The notes under the pieces: model-generated | Databases searched by the model: none | What the model was told of the DNA's origin: nothing | Seen by the model: only the letters and a program-made list of their open reading frames with translations | Program-made: the position numbers and the translations under genes | Shown here: positions 28,000 to 37,664 of the stretch, in pieces | Layout: each line of letters opens with the position of its first letter | Numbering within the stretch: position 1 is the stretch's first letter | Source of the DNA: Morganella morganii H1r | GTDB lineage: Bacteria; Pseudomonadota; Gammaproteobacteria; Enterobacterales; Enterobacteriaceae | Length of the DNA: 39,234 bases | NCBI RefSeq assembly: GCF_000633515.1 | Contig: NZ_AYMP01000009.1 | Coordinates: 1 to 39,234, forward strand | Direction of reading: 5' to 3'

Positions 28000-28503
28000 T
28001 TAATCCCGCAATAACGCCCCTGCATAATCCAGTTGCCGCCAGGCTTCAAATACAATCACTGCAACGGTATTGGATAAATTCATACTGCGGCTGTCCGGCA
28101 GCATCGGTACACGGATTTTCTGATCAACCGGCATATTATCCAGTACATAAGGCGGCAACCCGCGGGTTTCCGGCCCGAACAGCAGATAATCCCCGGCCTG
28201 ATAGCTGACATTACTGTGACGCGGTGTGCCTTTGGTCGTCAGCGCAAACACCCGGTTACCGGTTGGCGACTGTGCATTATCAGAACTCAGTCCCTCGCTT
28301 TCGAGAAAGGCGTAATAATCATGATGATGTTTGATATCCGCAAACTCACTGTAATCCAGCCCGGCCCGGCGCAGACGTTTATCATCCCAGGTAAACCCCA
28401 GCGGATGGATCAAATGCAGCCGAAAGCCGGTATTGGCACATAACCGGATGATATTGCCGGTGTTAGGTGGTATTTCAGGTTCGAATAAGACGATGTTGAG
28501 CAT
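28000..28503 (-). CDS. trmL: tRNA (cytidine/uridine-2'-O)-methyltransferase TrmL
   Basis: TrmL (YibK) methylates the ribose of nucleotide 34 in tRNA-Leu isoacceptors using S-adenosylmethionine. The 167-residue SPOUT protein has [21 protein letters not shown] at the N terminus, [11 protein letters not shown] and the knot-forming [23 protein letters not shown] near the C terminus. It is about ten residues longer than the E. coli protein. It lies 30 bases downstream of manB on the same strand with no terminator between them, so O-antigen transcription may run into it. It marks the boundary between the conserved backbone and the A+T-rich cluster. Confidence 0.95.
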   Translation of the reverse strand: MLNIVLFEPEIPPNTGNIIRLCANTGFRLHLIHPLGFTWDDKRLRRAGLDYSEFADIKHHHDYYAFLESEGLSSDNAQSPTGNRVFALTTKGTPRHSNVSYQAGDYLLFGPETRGLPPYVLDNMPVDQKIRVPMLPDSRSMNLSNTVAVIVFEAWRQLDYAGALLRD

Positions 28504-28533
28504 GGTTTCTAATCTAGATAAAAACTATATGAT

Positions 28534-29892
28534 TTATTCTCTGAGAAGTTTTAAGAGAAAAGCCGTTTTTTCTTTCATTAACCCAATATCTGAGCGGGAT
28601 TCTACATTTAGTCTGACAACTGGCTCTGTGTTAGAACATCTTAAATTAAAGCGCCACTCATTAAACTCCATACTAATCCCATCAGTCATATCTATAGAAA
28701 TAGCATCATTTTGGAAATATTCTGCTACACGTTTAATAGATTGATTGGGGTTAGCCAGAACAGAGTTAATCTCCCCTGAGGCAGGGTAATTAGCTATATA
28801 TTGCTTAACTAATTGTGATAAAGAAACAGATTTTTTGCTGAGTAACTCTATGACTAAAAGCCATGGGATCATACCGGAGTCGCAATAAGAAAAATCCCTG
28901 AAATAGTGGTGTGCGCTCATTTCACCACCATAAATGGCATCTTCATTACGCATTTTTTCTTTAATAAAAGCATGGCCTGTTTTTGACAGAACTGGAGTAC
29001 CACCTGCTTTATTGACTATATCAATAGTGTTCCAACTAAGTCGCGGATCATGTATGATTTTTGCACCCGGTTCTTTTTGAAGAAAAGCCTCAGCAAGCAT
29101 ACCAACAATATAATACCCCTCAATGAAAGTACCATTTTCATCAAAGAAAAAGCAACGATCGAAATCACCATCGAAAGCGATACCAATATCAGCCTTATGT
29201 TGGATTACCGCATCTTGCGTATCCTTTCTGCATTCAGGTAATAAAGGATTAGGGATACCATTAGGGAAATTACCATCTGGATTATTAAATAATTTAATAA
29301 TAGATATTGGAATATTTAAAGATCGAAATCTTTTTTCAATTTCATCAATTACATGACCAGCTACACCATTGCCAGAATTAATGACTAACTTCAAAGGCTT
29401 GATCGAAGATAGGTCTAAATAAGAAAATAGATGGTCAGTATAGGGACTTAAATTTGATATATGGGAAACTTTTCCATGCTTAGAAATAGGCGGAAATATG
29501 TTTTTTTCAGCTAGTATCTTTATTTCATTTAATCCGGTATCACCGCTGATCGGTTTGGATTTTTCTCTGACTAATTTCATTCCATTATAGTCAATAGGAT
29601 TATGACTTGCAGTTATTTCGATACCACCATCGGCATTAAGATAGCTTGTGGCGAAATAAACTTCTTCGGTTCCGACTATCCCAATATCGATAACATTACA
29701 TCCAGAATCAATAATTCCTTGAATTAAGGCCAACTTTAGTGACTCTGAACTATGACGGCAATCGCAACCAATAACTATATTAGAAGGAGATAAATAAGCA
29801 CAGTAAGCACGGCCAATTCGGTATGCTATATTAGCATCTAGGCTTTTACCTATCTGGCCTCTAATATCGTAGGATTTGAAGCACTCCATCAT
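28534..29892 (-). CDS. manB: Phosphomannomutase
   Basis: ManB (RfbK/CpsG type) converts mannose 6-phosphate to mannose 1-phosphate for GDP-mannose synthesis. The 452-residue protein starts [11 protein letters not shown] and has the phosphoserine motif TASHNP (residues 94-99, active Ser96). The metal-binding loop DGDFDRCFF is near residue 240. The C-terminal phosphate-binding segment [15 protein letters not shown] is present. It is the last gene of the O-antigen cluster. Two adjacent ATG codons (29892 and 29889) are possible starts, and the first overlaps the stop of the preceding gene. Confidence 0.93.
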   Translation of the reverse strand: MMECFKSYDIRGQIGKSLDANIAYRIGRAYCAYLSPSNIVIGCDCRHSSESLKLALIQGIIDSGCNVIDIGIVGTEEVYFATSYLNADGGIEITASHNPIDYNGMKLVREKSKPISGDTGLNEIKILAEKNIFPPISKHGKVSHISNLSPYTDHLFSYLDLSSIKPLKLVINSGNGVAGHVIDEIEKRFRSLNIPISIIKLFNNPDGNFPNGIPNPLLPECRKDTQDAVIQHKADIGIAFDGDFDRCFFFDENGTFIEGYYIVGMLAEAFLQKEPGAKIIHDPRLSWNTIDIVNKAGGTPVLSKTGHAFIKEKMRNEDAIYGGEMSAHHYFRDFSYCDSGMIPWLLVIELLSKKSVSLSQLVKQYIANYPASGEINSVLANPNQSIKRVAEYFQNDAISIDMTDGISMEFNEWRFNLRCSNTEPVVRLNVESRSDIGLMKEKTAFLLKLLRE

Positions 29893-30638
29893 GATTTTTT
29901 TACTCTTGCTTTGTATTTAATAACATCCAAAATAAATTTTGGCATTGAAATTACTGTTCGCTTCCATAGTCTTTTGGGTTCACCAAGTAATCGAATAAAC
30001 CATTCTAAATGTAGGTATATCCAAAATCTTGAAGGCCTGCGTATTGTTCCCGCATAAAAATCAAATACAGCACCGATACCAGATATCATTTTCACATTAT
30101 TAATATGTTCTTTAATTAAGTGAATTAATTTTTCTTGTTTTGGAGCTGTTAATCCAACAAAGACAACATCGGGATTGAATCTATTTATTTCAGTAATAAA
30201 TAGATCGATTTCTGAATCGGAGAATTTATTTTTATACGGGGGAGATAAGGATTTCATAGATACATTGGGATATTCATCCAGCATTTTCCCTTGTATTTTT
30301 GCTAGAACATTATTTGTTGAGCCTAAGAAAAAAACCTTTCCATATTTATTGTTTAATAAAGATAAAGTATATGAAAATAAATCATAGCCGGCAATCTTGT
30401 TTAATTTTTCCCCATAAAGGTATTGAATGGAAAAAACAATACCACTTCCATCAGGAATTAAAAAATCTGATGATCTTAATGAGTTCATAAAATAAGTATC
30501 GTGTTTGGCCACGATATAGGAGTGAGGATTAATGGTATTTACAACACTTATAGATTCGGATGAAAATACCTCAGAGAGGATTGATGCTAAGCTTAGTGAA
30601 GTAACTTTATACCCCATTAAATCATAATCAAGAGACAT
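29889..30638 (-). CDS. WecG/TagA/CpsF family glycosyltransferase (GT26)
   Basis: The 249-residue protein has the GT26 blocks [47 protein letters not shown] and [14 protein letters not shown]. It also has the signature [20 protein letters not shown] followed by [17 protein letters not shown]. Members transfer N-acetylmannosamine, its uronic acid or related sugars to lipid-linked GlcNAc. In this cluster it probably adds an early sugar of the O unit to undecaprenyl-PP-linked HexNAc; the true sugar is unknown. It is not the wecG of the enterobacterial common antigen locus, judging from its context. It overlaps manB by four bases and follows manC after three. Confidence 0.82.
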   Translation of the reverse strand: MSLDYDLMGYKVTSLSLASILSEVFSSESISVVNTINPHSYIVAKHDTYFMNSLRSSDFLIPDGSGIVFSIQYLYGEKLNKIAGYDLFSYTLSLLNNKYGKVFFLGSTNNVLAKIQGKMLDEYPNVSMKSLSPPYKNKFSDSEIDLFITEINRFNPDVVFVGLTAPKQEKLIHLIKEHINNVKMISGIGAVFDFYAGTIRRPSRFWIYLHLEWFIRLLGEPKRLWKRTVISMPKFILDVIKYKARVKKS

Positions 30639-30641
30639 ATA

Positions 30642-32051
30642 TTAATGTTCTCCTTTACTATAATTTTCAACTCGTACTATATCATCGTCTTTAAGGTAAC
30701 ATCCTGAGCGAACTTCAATCAAATGCAAGGGAACTTTCCCAGGATTTTCTATTGAATGTGGTGAACCTATTGGTATAAAGGTTGATTCATTCTCACAGAG
30801 CAAATAAGTATCATCGCCATTTTTAACTCGAGCAGTTCCAGATACAACAATCCAATGTTCTGCCCTATGGTAATGTATTTGAGTTGCCGTTCTTTCTCCT
30901 GTTTTTACAACTATTTTTTTTACGTGAAACCGAGGACCTTCAGCTATTTTTTCATGTGTACCCCATGGCCTGAAAATTTCATTATGTTGTATATACTCAG
31001 TTCGTGATTCATTTTTCAACCTATCTACAATAGATTTTACATCCTGGACATTATCCTTAGAAGCAACAAGAACAGCATCTTTCATACTCACAATGACTAA
31101 GTCATTTATACCAACAGCAGTAACTAGTTTGTCTTTTGAATAAATATAGCTATTCTTAGTGTTATGAGTGATAACATCGCCTCGTAGAACATTACCACTA
31201 GGATCTTTATCACAAATATTCCATATGGCATCCCATGATCCAACATCACTCCATGAAACATCCATAGGGATTACAACAGCAGAATCGGTTTTTTCCATCA
31301 CGGCATAATCAATCGACTCAGAGGGGCAGCGTGAAAAAATCACCTTATCCAGTCGGATAAAGTCTAAATCTATATAGCTTTTTTGATATGCAGCCTGGCA
31401 TGCATCATAAATTCGTGGATGAAATTTTTTTAATTCGCGTAAATACACTGAGGCCTTTGAAAGGAACATACCACTATTCCATACATATTCTTGAGAATTA
31501 AAGTATTTAGTAGCAGTGTTATAATCAGGCTTTTCCACAAATCTATTAACAAAAAATATATTATTAGATATTTTGTTACCAAGATGAATATAGCCATAGC
31601 CAGTTTCAGGTGAGGTAGGTGTAATACCGAACGTAACAATATTATCATTTTCAGCAAACGGTTTTGCTTGTAGTATTATTTCTTTAAATTTGAGTTCATC
31701 CTTTATAACATGGTCAGCCGCAAGAACTAACATTAAAGGATCTTGGTTATTTTCTATTGCATGGAATGCAGCTAATGCAATGGTTGGAGCAGTATTTTTT
31801 CCTTCAGGCTCAAGTAATATACCACTATGATTTAAATTTAATTCTCTTAGCTGTTCTGCTACTATAAATCGATGCTCTTCATTGCATATAATAAAAGGAT
31901 TTATATCTGATACTAAGTTAGCTCTCTGCATTGTTTCTTGGAGCATTGTATAGTCAGATGACAGTGACAGAAATTGTTTTGGGTATAAAAAACGAGATAA
32001 TGGCCATAATCTAGAGCCCACTCCACCAGCCATAATAATTGGTAATATCAT
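30642..32051 (-). CDS. manC: Mannose-1-phosphate guanylyltransferase / mannose-6-phosphate isomerase
   Basis: ManC makes GDP-D-mannose from mannose 1-phosphate and GTP. The nucleotidyltransferase motif MAGGVGSRLWPLSR followed by PKQFL is at about residues 7-27, with FVEKPDY further on. The C-terminal cupin domain (RPWGTHEKIAEGPRFHVKK and QIHYHRAEHWIVVSGTARV) is the phosphomannose isomerase half of the bifunctional type II enzyme. I start at the ATG at 32051 (469 residues); a TTG at 32072 would only add a short non-conserved extension. It feeds gmd, colD and colC upstream in the operon. Confidence 0.93.
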   Translation of the reverse strand: MILPIIMAGGVGSRLWPLSRFLYPKQFLSLSSDYTMLQETMQRANLVSDINPFIICNEEHRFIVAEQLRELNLNHSGILLEPEGKNTAPTIALAAFHAIENNQDPLMLVLAADHVIKDELKFKEIILQAKPFAENDNIVTFGITPTSPETGYGYIHLGNKISNNIFFVNRFVEKPDYNTATKYFNSQEYVWNSGMFLSKASVYLRELKKFHPRIYDACQAAYQKSYIDLDFIRLDKVIFSRCPSESIDYAVMEKTDSAVVIPMDVSWSDVGSWDAIWNICDKDPSGNVLRGDVITHNTKNSYIYSKDKLVTAVGINDLVIVSMKDAVLVASKDNVQDVKSIVDRLKNESRTEYIQHNEIFRPWGTHEKIAEGPRFHVKKIVVKTGERTATQIHYHRAEHWIVVSGTARVKNGDDTYLLCENESTFIPIGSPHSIENPGKVPLHLIEVRSGCYLKDDDIVRVENYSKGEH

Positions 32052-32101
32052 AAGATTATTTCTATATATCAAAGGATGGGTTTAGGTACCTTATTAAAGC
32101 A

Positions 32102-33262
32102 TCATAATGTTTCATTTATAATTTTTTCTACAAGCTTAAGTTCATTCTTGATATCATAATGATGATTCCCAATAAATAAGCCACTATCATTAATTAAATC
32201 GCTATTTTTCAAATCATCAAAAATCTCATAATCAAAATACTGAACAACAGGATTTTTAGCAAAGTTACCAGCGACTATAGGTCGACATTCAATTCCATTT
32301 TCTGTAAATTTTTTAGCTAATAGATCTCTTTTTTCTTTTCCATCAAAAACAATTATAGAAAAACCAAACCAGCTGCTTTTCCCTGTTTCTTTCTGAATAG
32401 AAATGGATTTTATCTTAGAAAAATTTTCTTGAAAATATCTGGCATTAAGACGGCGGCCAGCTATTAAGGTCGGTAGTTTTTTTAATTGTTCTATTCCCAA
32501 TGCGCCTGACATTTCAAGTGGGCGGAGGTTGTAGCCAGGTAAAACAAAACGAAACGATTCTTCGAAAGGATTGTCACTTTTAGTGCAGATTTTATTTTCT
32601 TTTGGCAAATTACGAGTCCAGCCATGTGCTCGTAATGATAACATGATATGATATAATTCTTCGTTGTCAGTGGTAACCATGCCTCCTTCCATTGTAGATA
32701 TGTGGTGACTAAAAAAGCAACTATATGTACCAAGTAAACCAAATGTCCCTGAGTGTTTTTCATTCAATGTGGAACCGAGGGACTCGCAGTTATCTTCTAT
32801 TAAGATGATATTTTTATCTGCAATAATTTTATTTAATTCAGTATAATCTACAATATTTCCTAAGAGATTTACCGACATTATTGCACGTGTTTTATCTGTA
32901 ATAGCACTTTTTAATTTATCCAAATCTAGATTTAATGTTTCTTTATCAATATCTACAAATTTAATTTTTAAACCATACTGATATAATGGATAGTACGTAG
33001 TGGACCATGAAACAGCGGGTACAATTATTTCATCCCCTCTCTGTAACATAGGTAACTTCGTGTAAAATAAAGATGCAATGGCTAATAAATTAGCAGATGA
33101 ACCTGAATTTACCATAATAGCATATTTACTGCCGACGTATTGAGCAAAATCGTGTTCGAATTCTTTGACAAATTTACCCATAGTAAACATACCGCTCTTA
33201 ATTACATTGTTTAGAGCATTATATTCATTATCATCCCAAGTTGTAGTTGCTAAAGGAAGCAT
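32102..33262 (-). CDS. colD: GDP-4-keto-6-deoxy-D-mannose 3-dehydratase (ColD)
   Basis: ColD is a PLP-dependent enzyme that removes the 3-hydroxyl of GDP-4-keto-6-deoxymannose, on the way to GDP-L-colitose. The 386-residue DegT/AspC-fold protein begins PLATTTWDDNEYNAL and has VPAVSWSTTYYPL, LIEDNCESLGS, RAHGWTRNLP and FVLPGYNLRPLEMSGALG. Where aminotransferases of this fold have the PLP-binding lysine, it has a histidine pair (SHHISTMEGG, His186-His187). This is the hallmark of ColD and the related E1 dehydratases. An aminotransferase such as perosamine synthase is therefore unlikely. GAGGTG just before the ATG is a good ribosome binding site. It starts one base from the colC stop. Confidence 0.92.
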   Translation of the reverse strand: MLPLATTTWDDNEYNALNNVIKSGMFTMGKFVKEFEHDFAQYVGSKYAIMVNSGSSANLLAIASLFYTKLPMLQRGDEIIVPAVSWSTTYYPLYQYGLKIKFVDIDKETLNLDLDKLKSAITDKTRAIMSVNLLGNIVDYTELNKIIADKNIILIEDNCESLGSTLNEKHSGTFGLLGTYSCFFSHHISTMEGGMVTTDNEELYHIMLSLRAHGWTRNLPKENKICTKSDNPFEESFRFVLPGYNLRPLEMSGALGIEQLKKLPTLIAGRRLNARYFQENFSKIKSISIQKETGKSSWFGFSIIVFDGKEKRDLLAKKFTENGIECRPIVAGNFAKNPVVQYFDYEIFDDLKNSDLINDSGLFIGNHHYDIKNELKLVEKIINETL

Positions 33263-33263
33263 T

Positions 33264-34181
33264 TTATTTCACCTCATTAATATAAAAGTTATATGTTTTT
33301 TGAATTCCGGATTCTAATGTAGTTTTGGGTGACCAACCTAGCTGAGTTTGCTTGCTTATATCTACTAATTTTTGCTTCATTCCAGATGGTTTTGTGTGGT
33401 CATATGAGAAATCACCTTGATAGCCTATTATATTAGCAATGGTTTTATAATATTCTGTGATACTGTAGTCATATCCTAAACCAACATTAATTAAATCAGG
33501 AATTGCTCCAAAGTTATTTAAGCTATATAAAACAAAATCGGCCAAATCACCAGCATACATAAATTCACGTCTAACGGAGCCATCTCCCCATACATCAATA
33601 CTCGGAGCATTATTATTCAATGCAGTATCTATTTTACGAATTACAGATGGAATCATATGTGATGATTTCTCATCAAAGGTATCCCATTTACCATATAAAT
33701 TACATGGTATATATGTTTTATATGAGACACCTTTTGTTTTTGACAAATACATGCATAAGCGAGTAGTTAGTATTTTTGAAATAGCATAGCCTTCATTGGT
33801 TGGTTCTAATTCACCCGTAAGAATTAATTCCTCAGATAAGGGGTTATTAGCCTCTCTGGGGTACATACAGGAACTTCCAAGATTTATTAAATGTCGTACA
33901 CCATTCTGATATGCAGAATTAATGATATTCATTCCTAACATTGAATTTTGATAACAAAAATCATAGGGGGCAGCTATATTAGCTTGTATGCCACCGACTA
34001 AACCTGCACAGTGAATAATAAGGTCAGGTTTATTGTTTTTGATATAGGTATTTACGCTGTGACTATCAAGAAGGTTAAGCTCTTTTCTATTCGGCGCTAT
34101 AACGTTGTACCCCAACAATATAGCTAATTCAGAAATATTTTTCCCAACCAACCCAGATGAGCCTGTAATCATTATTTTCAT
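33264..34181 (-). CDS. colC: GDP-L-colitose synthase (ColC), Fcl-like epimerase/reductase
   Basis: This 305-residue SDR protein has the NADP motif MITGSSGLVGKNI at the N terminus, NLGSSCMYPREA and the Y-x3-K pair in NEGYAISKI. It also has WGDGSVRREFMYAGDLADF, all typical of the GDP-fucose synthase/ColC group. ColC inverts C5 and reduces C4 of GDP-4-keto-3,6-dideoxymannose. The sequence alone does not separate ColC from Fcl (GDP-L-fucose synthase). The neighbouring colD and the lack of a second such gene in the window favour ColC. It lies directly between gmd (two-base gap) and colD (one-base gap). Confidence 0.82.
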   Translation of the reverse strand: MKIMITGSSGLVGKNISELAILLGYNVIAPNRKELNLLDSHSVNTYIKNNKPDLIIHCAGLVGGIQANIAAPYDFCYQNSMLGMNIINSAYQNGVRHLINLGSSCMYPREANNPLSEELILTGELEPTNEGYAISKILTTRLCMYLSKTKGVSYKTYIPCNLYGKWDTFDEKSSHMIPSVIRKIDTALNNNAPSIDVWGDGSVRREFMYAGDLADFVLYSLNNFGAIPDLINVGLGYDYSITEYYKTIANIIGYQGDFSYDHTKPSGMKQKLVDISKQTQLGWSPKTTLESGIQKTYNFYINEVK

Positions 34182-34183
34182 TA

Positions 34184-35290
34184 TTATTTCTCAATATATA
34201 TGCTGGGATTGAAGTTGTTATTTTTGAGGCAGAGCATTTTTTGAGCTGTAGTTAAATCAGCCATGACCATTTCTGAACACATCTCTTCCACAGTAATTTG
34301 GGGTTCCCATCCGAGTGCTTCTTTCGCTTTACTTGGGTCACCTAACAAGGTTTCAACTTCTGCTGGTCTGAAATATTTTTCATTTACTCTTATGATTATA
34401 TCACCAACACAAACGGCGGGTGATATATTATTATCAACACTAATTACTTTAGCAGTTTCACTAGTACCAGTTCCTTCGAATTTTAATTCGATACCTAATT
34501 CTTTAGCAGTCATTTTGACAAATTCGCGGACAGAAATTTGTTTTCCTGTAGCAATAACAAAATCATCGGCATATTCTTGTTGTAACATTAGCCATTGCAT
34601 TCTAATATAATCTTTTGCATGTCCCCAATCCCGTAAAGAATCTAAGTTTCCTAGTTCAAGGCATTTTTCAAGACCTTGAGATATATTAGCTAATGTACGA
34701 GTTATTTTTCGGGTAACAAAAGTCTCGCCTCTTCTTGGGGATTCATGATTAAATAATATTCCATTGCATGCATACATGCCATATGATTCTCTATAATTAA
34801 CAACTATCCAGTATGCATACATTTTTGCAACAGCATAAGGTGAACGAGGGTAGAAAGGAGTGGTTTCCTTTTGAGGTATTTCTCTTACATCGCCAAATAA
34901 CTCAGAAGTTGATGCTTGATAAAATTTAGTTTTATGCTCTAACCCATTAATTCGGATAGCTTCAAGTAAACGAAGTGTACCTAATGCATCCGTATCTGCA
35001 GTATATTCAGGGGTATCGAAAGACACAGCCACATGAGACATTGCACCTAAATTATAAATTTCATTTGGCTGTATCAGTTTTACTAATCTGATCAGATTTG
35101 ATGAGTCAGTTAAATCGCCGTAGTGTAGATGTATTTTGTTTGATGTATTGCATATTGAATTGATACGGTCGGTATTGGCTAATGAAGAACGTCTGATTAA
35201 TCCATGCACCTCATATCCTTTCTCTAAGAGAAATTCAGCCAGATAAGAACCATCTTGTCCGGTAATTCCAGTAATAAAAGCTATCTTCAT
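34184..35290 (-). CDS. gmd: GDP-mannose 4,6-dehydratase
   Basis: Gmd converts GDP-D-mannose to GDP-4-keto-6-deoxy-D-mannose, the common precursor of fucose, colitose and perosamine. The 368-residue SDR protein begins [20 protein letters not shown] and has GLIRRSS and [14 protein letters not shown]. It also has the active-site [11 protein letters not shown] (Y-x3-K) and [18 protein letters not shown]. These are all Gmd signatures. It overlaps the preceding glycosyltransferase by four bases (ATGA). Confidence 0.96.
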   Translation of the reverse strand: MKIAFITGITGQDGSYLAEFLLEKGYEVHGLIRRSSLANTDRINSICNTSNKIHLHYGDLTDSSNLIRLVKLIQPNEIYNLGAMSHVAVSFDTPEYTADTDALGTLRLLEAIRINGLEHKTKFYQASTSELFGDVREIPQKETTPFYPRSPYAVAKMYAYWIVVNYRESYGMYACNGILFNHESPRRGETFVTRKITRTLANISQGLEKCLELGNLDSLRDWGHAKDYIRMQWLMLQQEYADDFVIATGKQISVREFVKMTAKELGIELKFEGTGTSETAKVISVDNNISPAVCVGDIIIRVNEKYFRPAEVETLLGDPSKAKEALGWEPQITVEEMCSEMVMADLTTAQKMLCLKNNNFNPSIYIEK

Positions 35291-36426
35291 TTGTTGAACT
35301 CCATTAGTTTCAGAAATAGATGGTAATTATATGATTTAGAATAGTAGTTTCTTATAGCGCACACATTTTCTTTTTTTTCTTTGATATCTTCTGTTATGCC
35401 AGCGATAGTATTTTTTATCTCTTCATTATTAAAAGAGCATATCCATCCAAGATTATATTTTTTTACTATTGAAGATGAATCAGATTGACCAATACACAAT
35501 ATTGGTAATCCTGCTCCAATATAGTCAAAAAATTTATTTGGCATTTGAGCACTTCCTAAAATAGGAAGAATACCAATATCACATGATGATACTAAACTCG
35601 CAGCATCAGTTAAGTTTTTTGTTCCATGAAAAATGATATTATTCTTAGCAAGGGACTTATATTTATTAGCTTTTTCCCCATCACCAACAATATGTAATTC
35701 CATGTTTTTTTGTTTCGAAACCGATAAAATAATGTCATCCAATGGGAATTGACTTTGTAAATATCCTATATATATTAATTTTATTATTTTATTTTTATCC
35801 TGTATTTTTTCTTTACAACTAGTTAGGTATTTATTCCATCTTTCATCATCATAGCCAAGAGGAATTAGTGCCTTTCTTTCTGAAATGGTATATTTATTAA
35901 CCCAATCATTTTCAAATGATGGAGAAACATAACTAATGGAATTAAAAACAATCCGTTTTTTTTTATAAAAAAATTTACAGTATTGATTAAAAATTTTCTT
36001 TGTTAGACCTTTACCGGGAAAAGCATTTGGCCAAATATCTCTTACGTCTAAGTGAAGATAACATTTTTTTAGTTTAGATAATACTATTGCACAGAAATAT
36101 ACTTCTGGAGGAATACTTGAAATAATTAATTTATCATTTCTTTTTAATTTAAAAATGAGATATAAAAACAACTTTGTTGCAAAAATATAATGGGTGAAAA
36201 ATCTAGGGATAGAAAGATTTTTCTTATATTTTGGAACCATTATAATTTTATAATTTATATCGCTATTTTTAAATTTATAAAGTGGAATGTGTTCCTTTTT
36301 TTTATGGCTGAAATTAGATGTTATTATTTCACATTCATCATATTTCTTTAGTAGGGAATATAGGGCTAAATTTCGTGTGCCTCGAGCTTCTATATGATTT
36401 TCAAATGGAGATATCAGGTATATCAC
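35287..36426 (-). CDS. Glycosyltransferase family 4 (O-unit assembly)
   Basis: The 379-residue protein has a GT-B layout. The N-terminal domain ends with [15 protein letters not shown], a motif common in WbuB/WcaI-type GT4 enzymes. The C-terminal donor domain has [32 protein letters not shown] and [28 protein letters not shown]. It starts with a GTG at 36426 preceded by AAGGA, overlapping the wzx stop by four bases. The codon use is A+T-rich, as in the rest of the cluster. Donor and acceptor sugars are unknown; it may use GDP-colitose or a HexNAc donor. Confidence 0.82.
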   Translation of the reverse strand: MIYLISPFENHIEARGTRNLALYSLLKKYDECEIITSNFSHKKKEHIPLYKFKNSDINYKIIMVPKYKKNLSIPRFFTHYIFATKLFLYLIFKLKRNDKLIISSIPPEVYFCAIVLSKLKKCYLHLDVRDIWPNAFPGKGLTKKIFNQYCKFFYKKKRIVFNSISYVSPSFENDWVNKYTISERKALIPLGYDDERWNKYLTSCKEKIQDKNKIIKLIYIGYLQSQFPLDDIILSVSKQKNMELHIVGDGEKANKYKSLAKNNIIFHGTKNLTDAASLVSSCDIGILPILGSAQMPNKFFDYIGAGLPILCIGQSDSSSIVKKYNLGWICSFNNEEIKNTIAGITEDIKEKKENVCAIRNYYSKSYNYHLFLKLMEFNK

Positions 36427-37649
36427 ATAAGATCCTTATTAGGATAAGTTACCTCTTTCAAGTGTTTACTTGAAAAAAAATGGAATACAAAGTATAAAAT
36501 TAAAAGTGGTAGATTTGATATAAGAACCAAACTGATATTTACAGAGTAGGAATATATCAATATCATGAAGAGTATCATTTTACCAAGTATTGCAATGAAA
36601 AAGCCGATAACTTGTATTTTTAATTTATGTAACGCATTAAAAATATAGCAATCTTTAGTTATTGCTATGATACAGAAGAAAAACGCCAAAATAAGAGAAC
36701 TTTCTAAAAGTGAAAATCTATATGTTATTTTCACCCACAATGATATTATTTCATTGAGGTATATTGATGTAATTGACATTAATATAAGCAGTATCATTAG
36801 CATGAGGTTATAGAGTAGATTAATCCTCTTACTATTTTCCGGTTTTAATGCGATTCTACTCCACAATGGTTTTATTAATACTAACGAACCAATGAGGTAA
36901 ATGCTACATAACTTATATGCGATATCATAGTAACCAGATTGGCTACTATTACAATAATATAGAATAAGATATCTATCTATTACTAAAAAAATGGAAAATA
37001 ATATTTGTGATAAGAAAAATAATAAAGAAATAATTGCTTTTTTCTTGAAGTTATTAAGTGTGGTCTTGAATGATATAATGGTTGGAGTTATTTTTTGAAA
37101 AATAAAAAAATTGAAGGAAACCCTGATAATTATATTAATGAAAATTAGCGTACATGATAAATATAATATAGACATATACTCATCAAACCAGCCTGATATT
37201 ATTACAGAACAGAAGATTATATTTATTAGTAATTGTATTAAGTCAATTATACCACTTCGCATTGTTGATAAAAGAAAAACATTCAGTGTGTTAAAATAAA
37301 ATATAACAACACCAAGAATAATAAATGATATTTTCTCGTAACTATCAGCAAAAAATAATAGTATAATTAATAGCAGAGCAGATATGATTAAGTTTATATT
37401 GAATAACTCATTTGTAATTTTAATTGCATGCTGTTTGCTATTATTTATCCATGCATATGTTATATCATTTCTATAACTGTTAGATATACCAAGGTCAAAA
37501 GTTAATAATAGAGTTATGGTAGCAAAATAAGTTGCCCATATGCCATATTGTTCTGGTGTAAGTGTTCTAACTAATATCGCAGTCAGCCAGAAGCTACTTA
37601 GTAATGAAATGGCTTTCATTAAAATTGCAAAGAGTAATTCTTTTTTCAA
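36423..37649 (-). CDS. wzx: O-antigen flippase Wzx
   Basis: The 408-residue protein is almost entirely hydrophobic with about twelve predicted membrane segments. It has the N-terminal pattern of polysaccharide exporters of the MOP superfamily (LLSSFWLTAILVRTLTPEQYGIWATY). Wzx flips the undecaprenyl-linked O unit to the periplasmic face for polymerisation. The only reasonable start is TTG at 37649 (MKKELLFAIL); an in-frame stop lies five codons upstream and the next ATG, at 37619, would remove ten residues. The context among gmd, glycosyltransferases and wzy supports the call. Confidence 0.85.
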   Translation of the reverse strand: MKKELLFAILMKAISLLSSFWLTAILVRTLTPEQYGIWATYFATITLLLTFDLGISNSYRNDITYAWINNSKQHAIKITNELFNINLIISALLLIILLFFADSYEKISFIILGVVIFYFNTLNVFLLSTMRSGIIDLIQLLINIIFCSVIISGWFDEYMSILYLSCTLIFINIIIRVSFNFFIFQKITPTIISFKTTLNNFKKKAIISLLFFLSQILFSIFLVIDRYLILYYCNSSQSGYYDIAYKLCSIYLIGSLVLIKPLWSRIALKPENSKRINLLYNLMLMILLILMSITSIYLNEIISLWVKITYRFSLLESSLILAFFFCIIAITKDCYIFNALHKLKIQVIGFFIAILGKMILFMILIYSYSVNISLVLISNLPLLILYFVFHFFSSKHLKEVTYPNKDLM

Positions 37650-37664
37650 TGTTATATTTCTGCG

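Noticed and set aside
32052-32072. TTG start for manC at 32072
   Set aside because: It adds a short non-conserved stretch; the ATG at 32051 places the guanylyltransferase motif at the usual distance from the N terminus.
32102-33262. DegT-family gene as a perosamine or other aminosugar synthase
   Set aside because: The PLP-binding lysine is replaced by histidine, which fits a dehydratase of the ColD/E1 type, and the rest of the sequence matches ColD.
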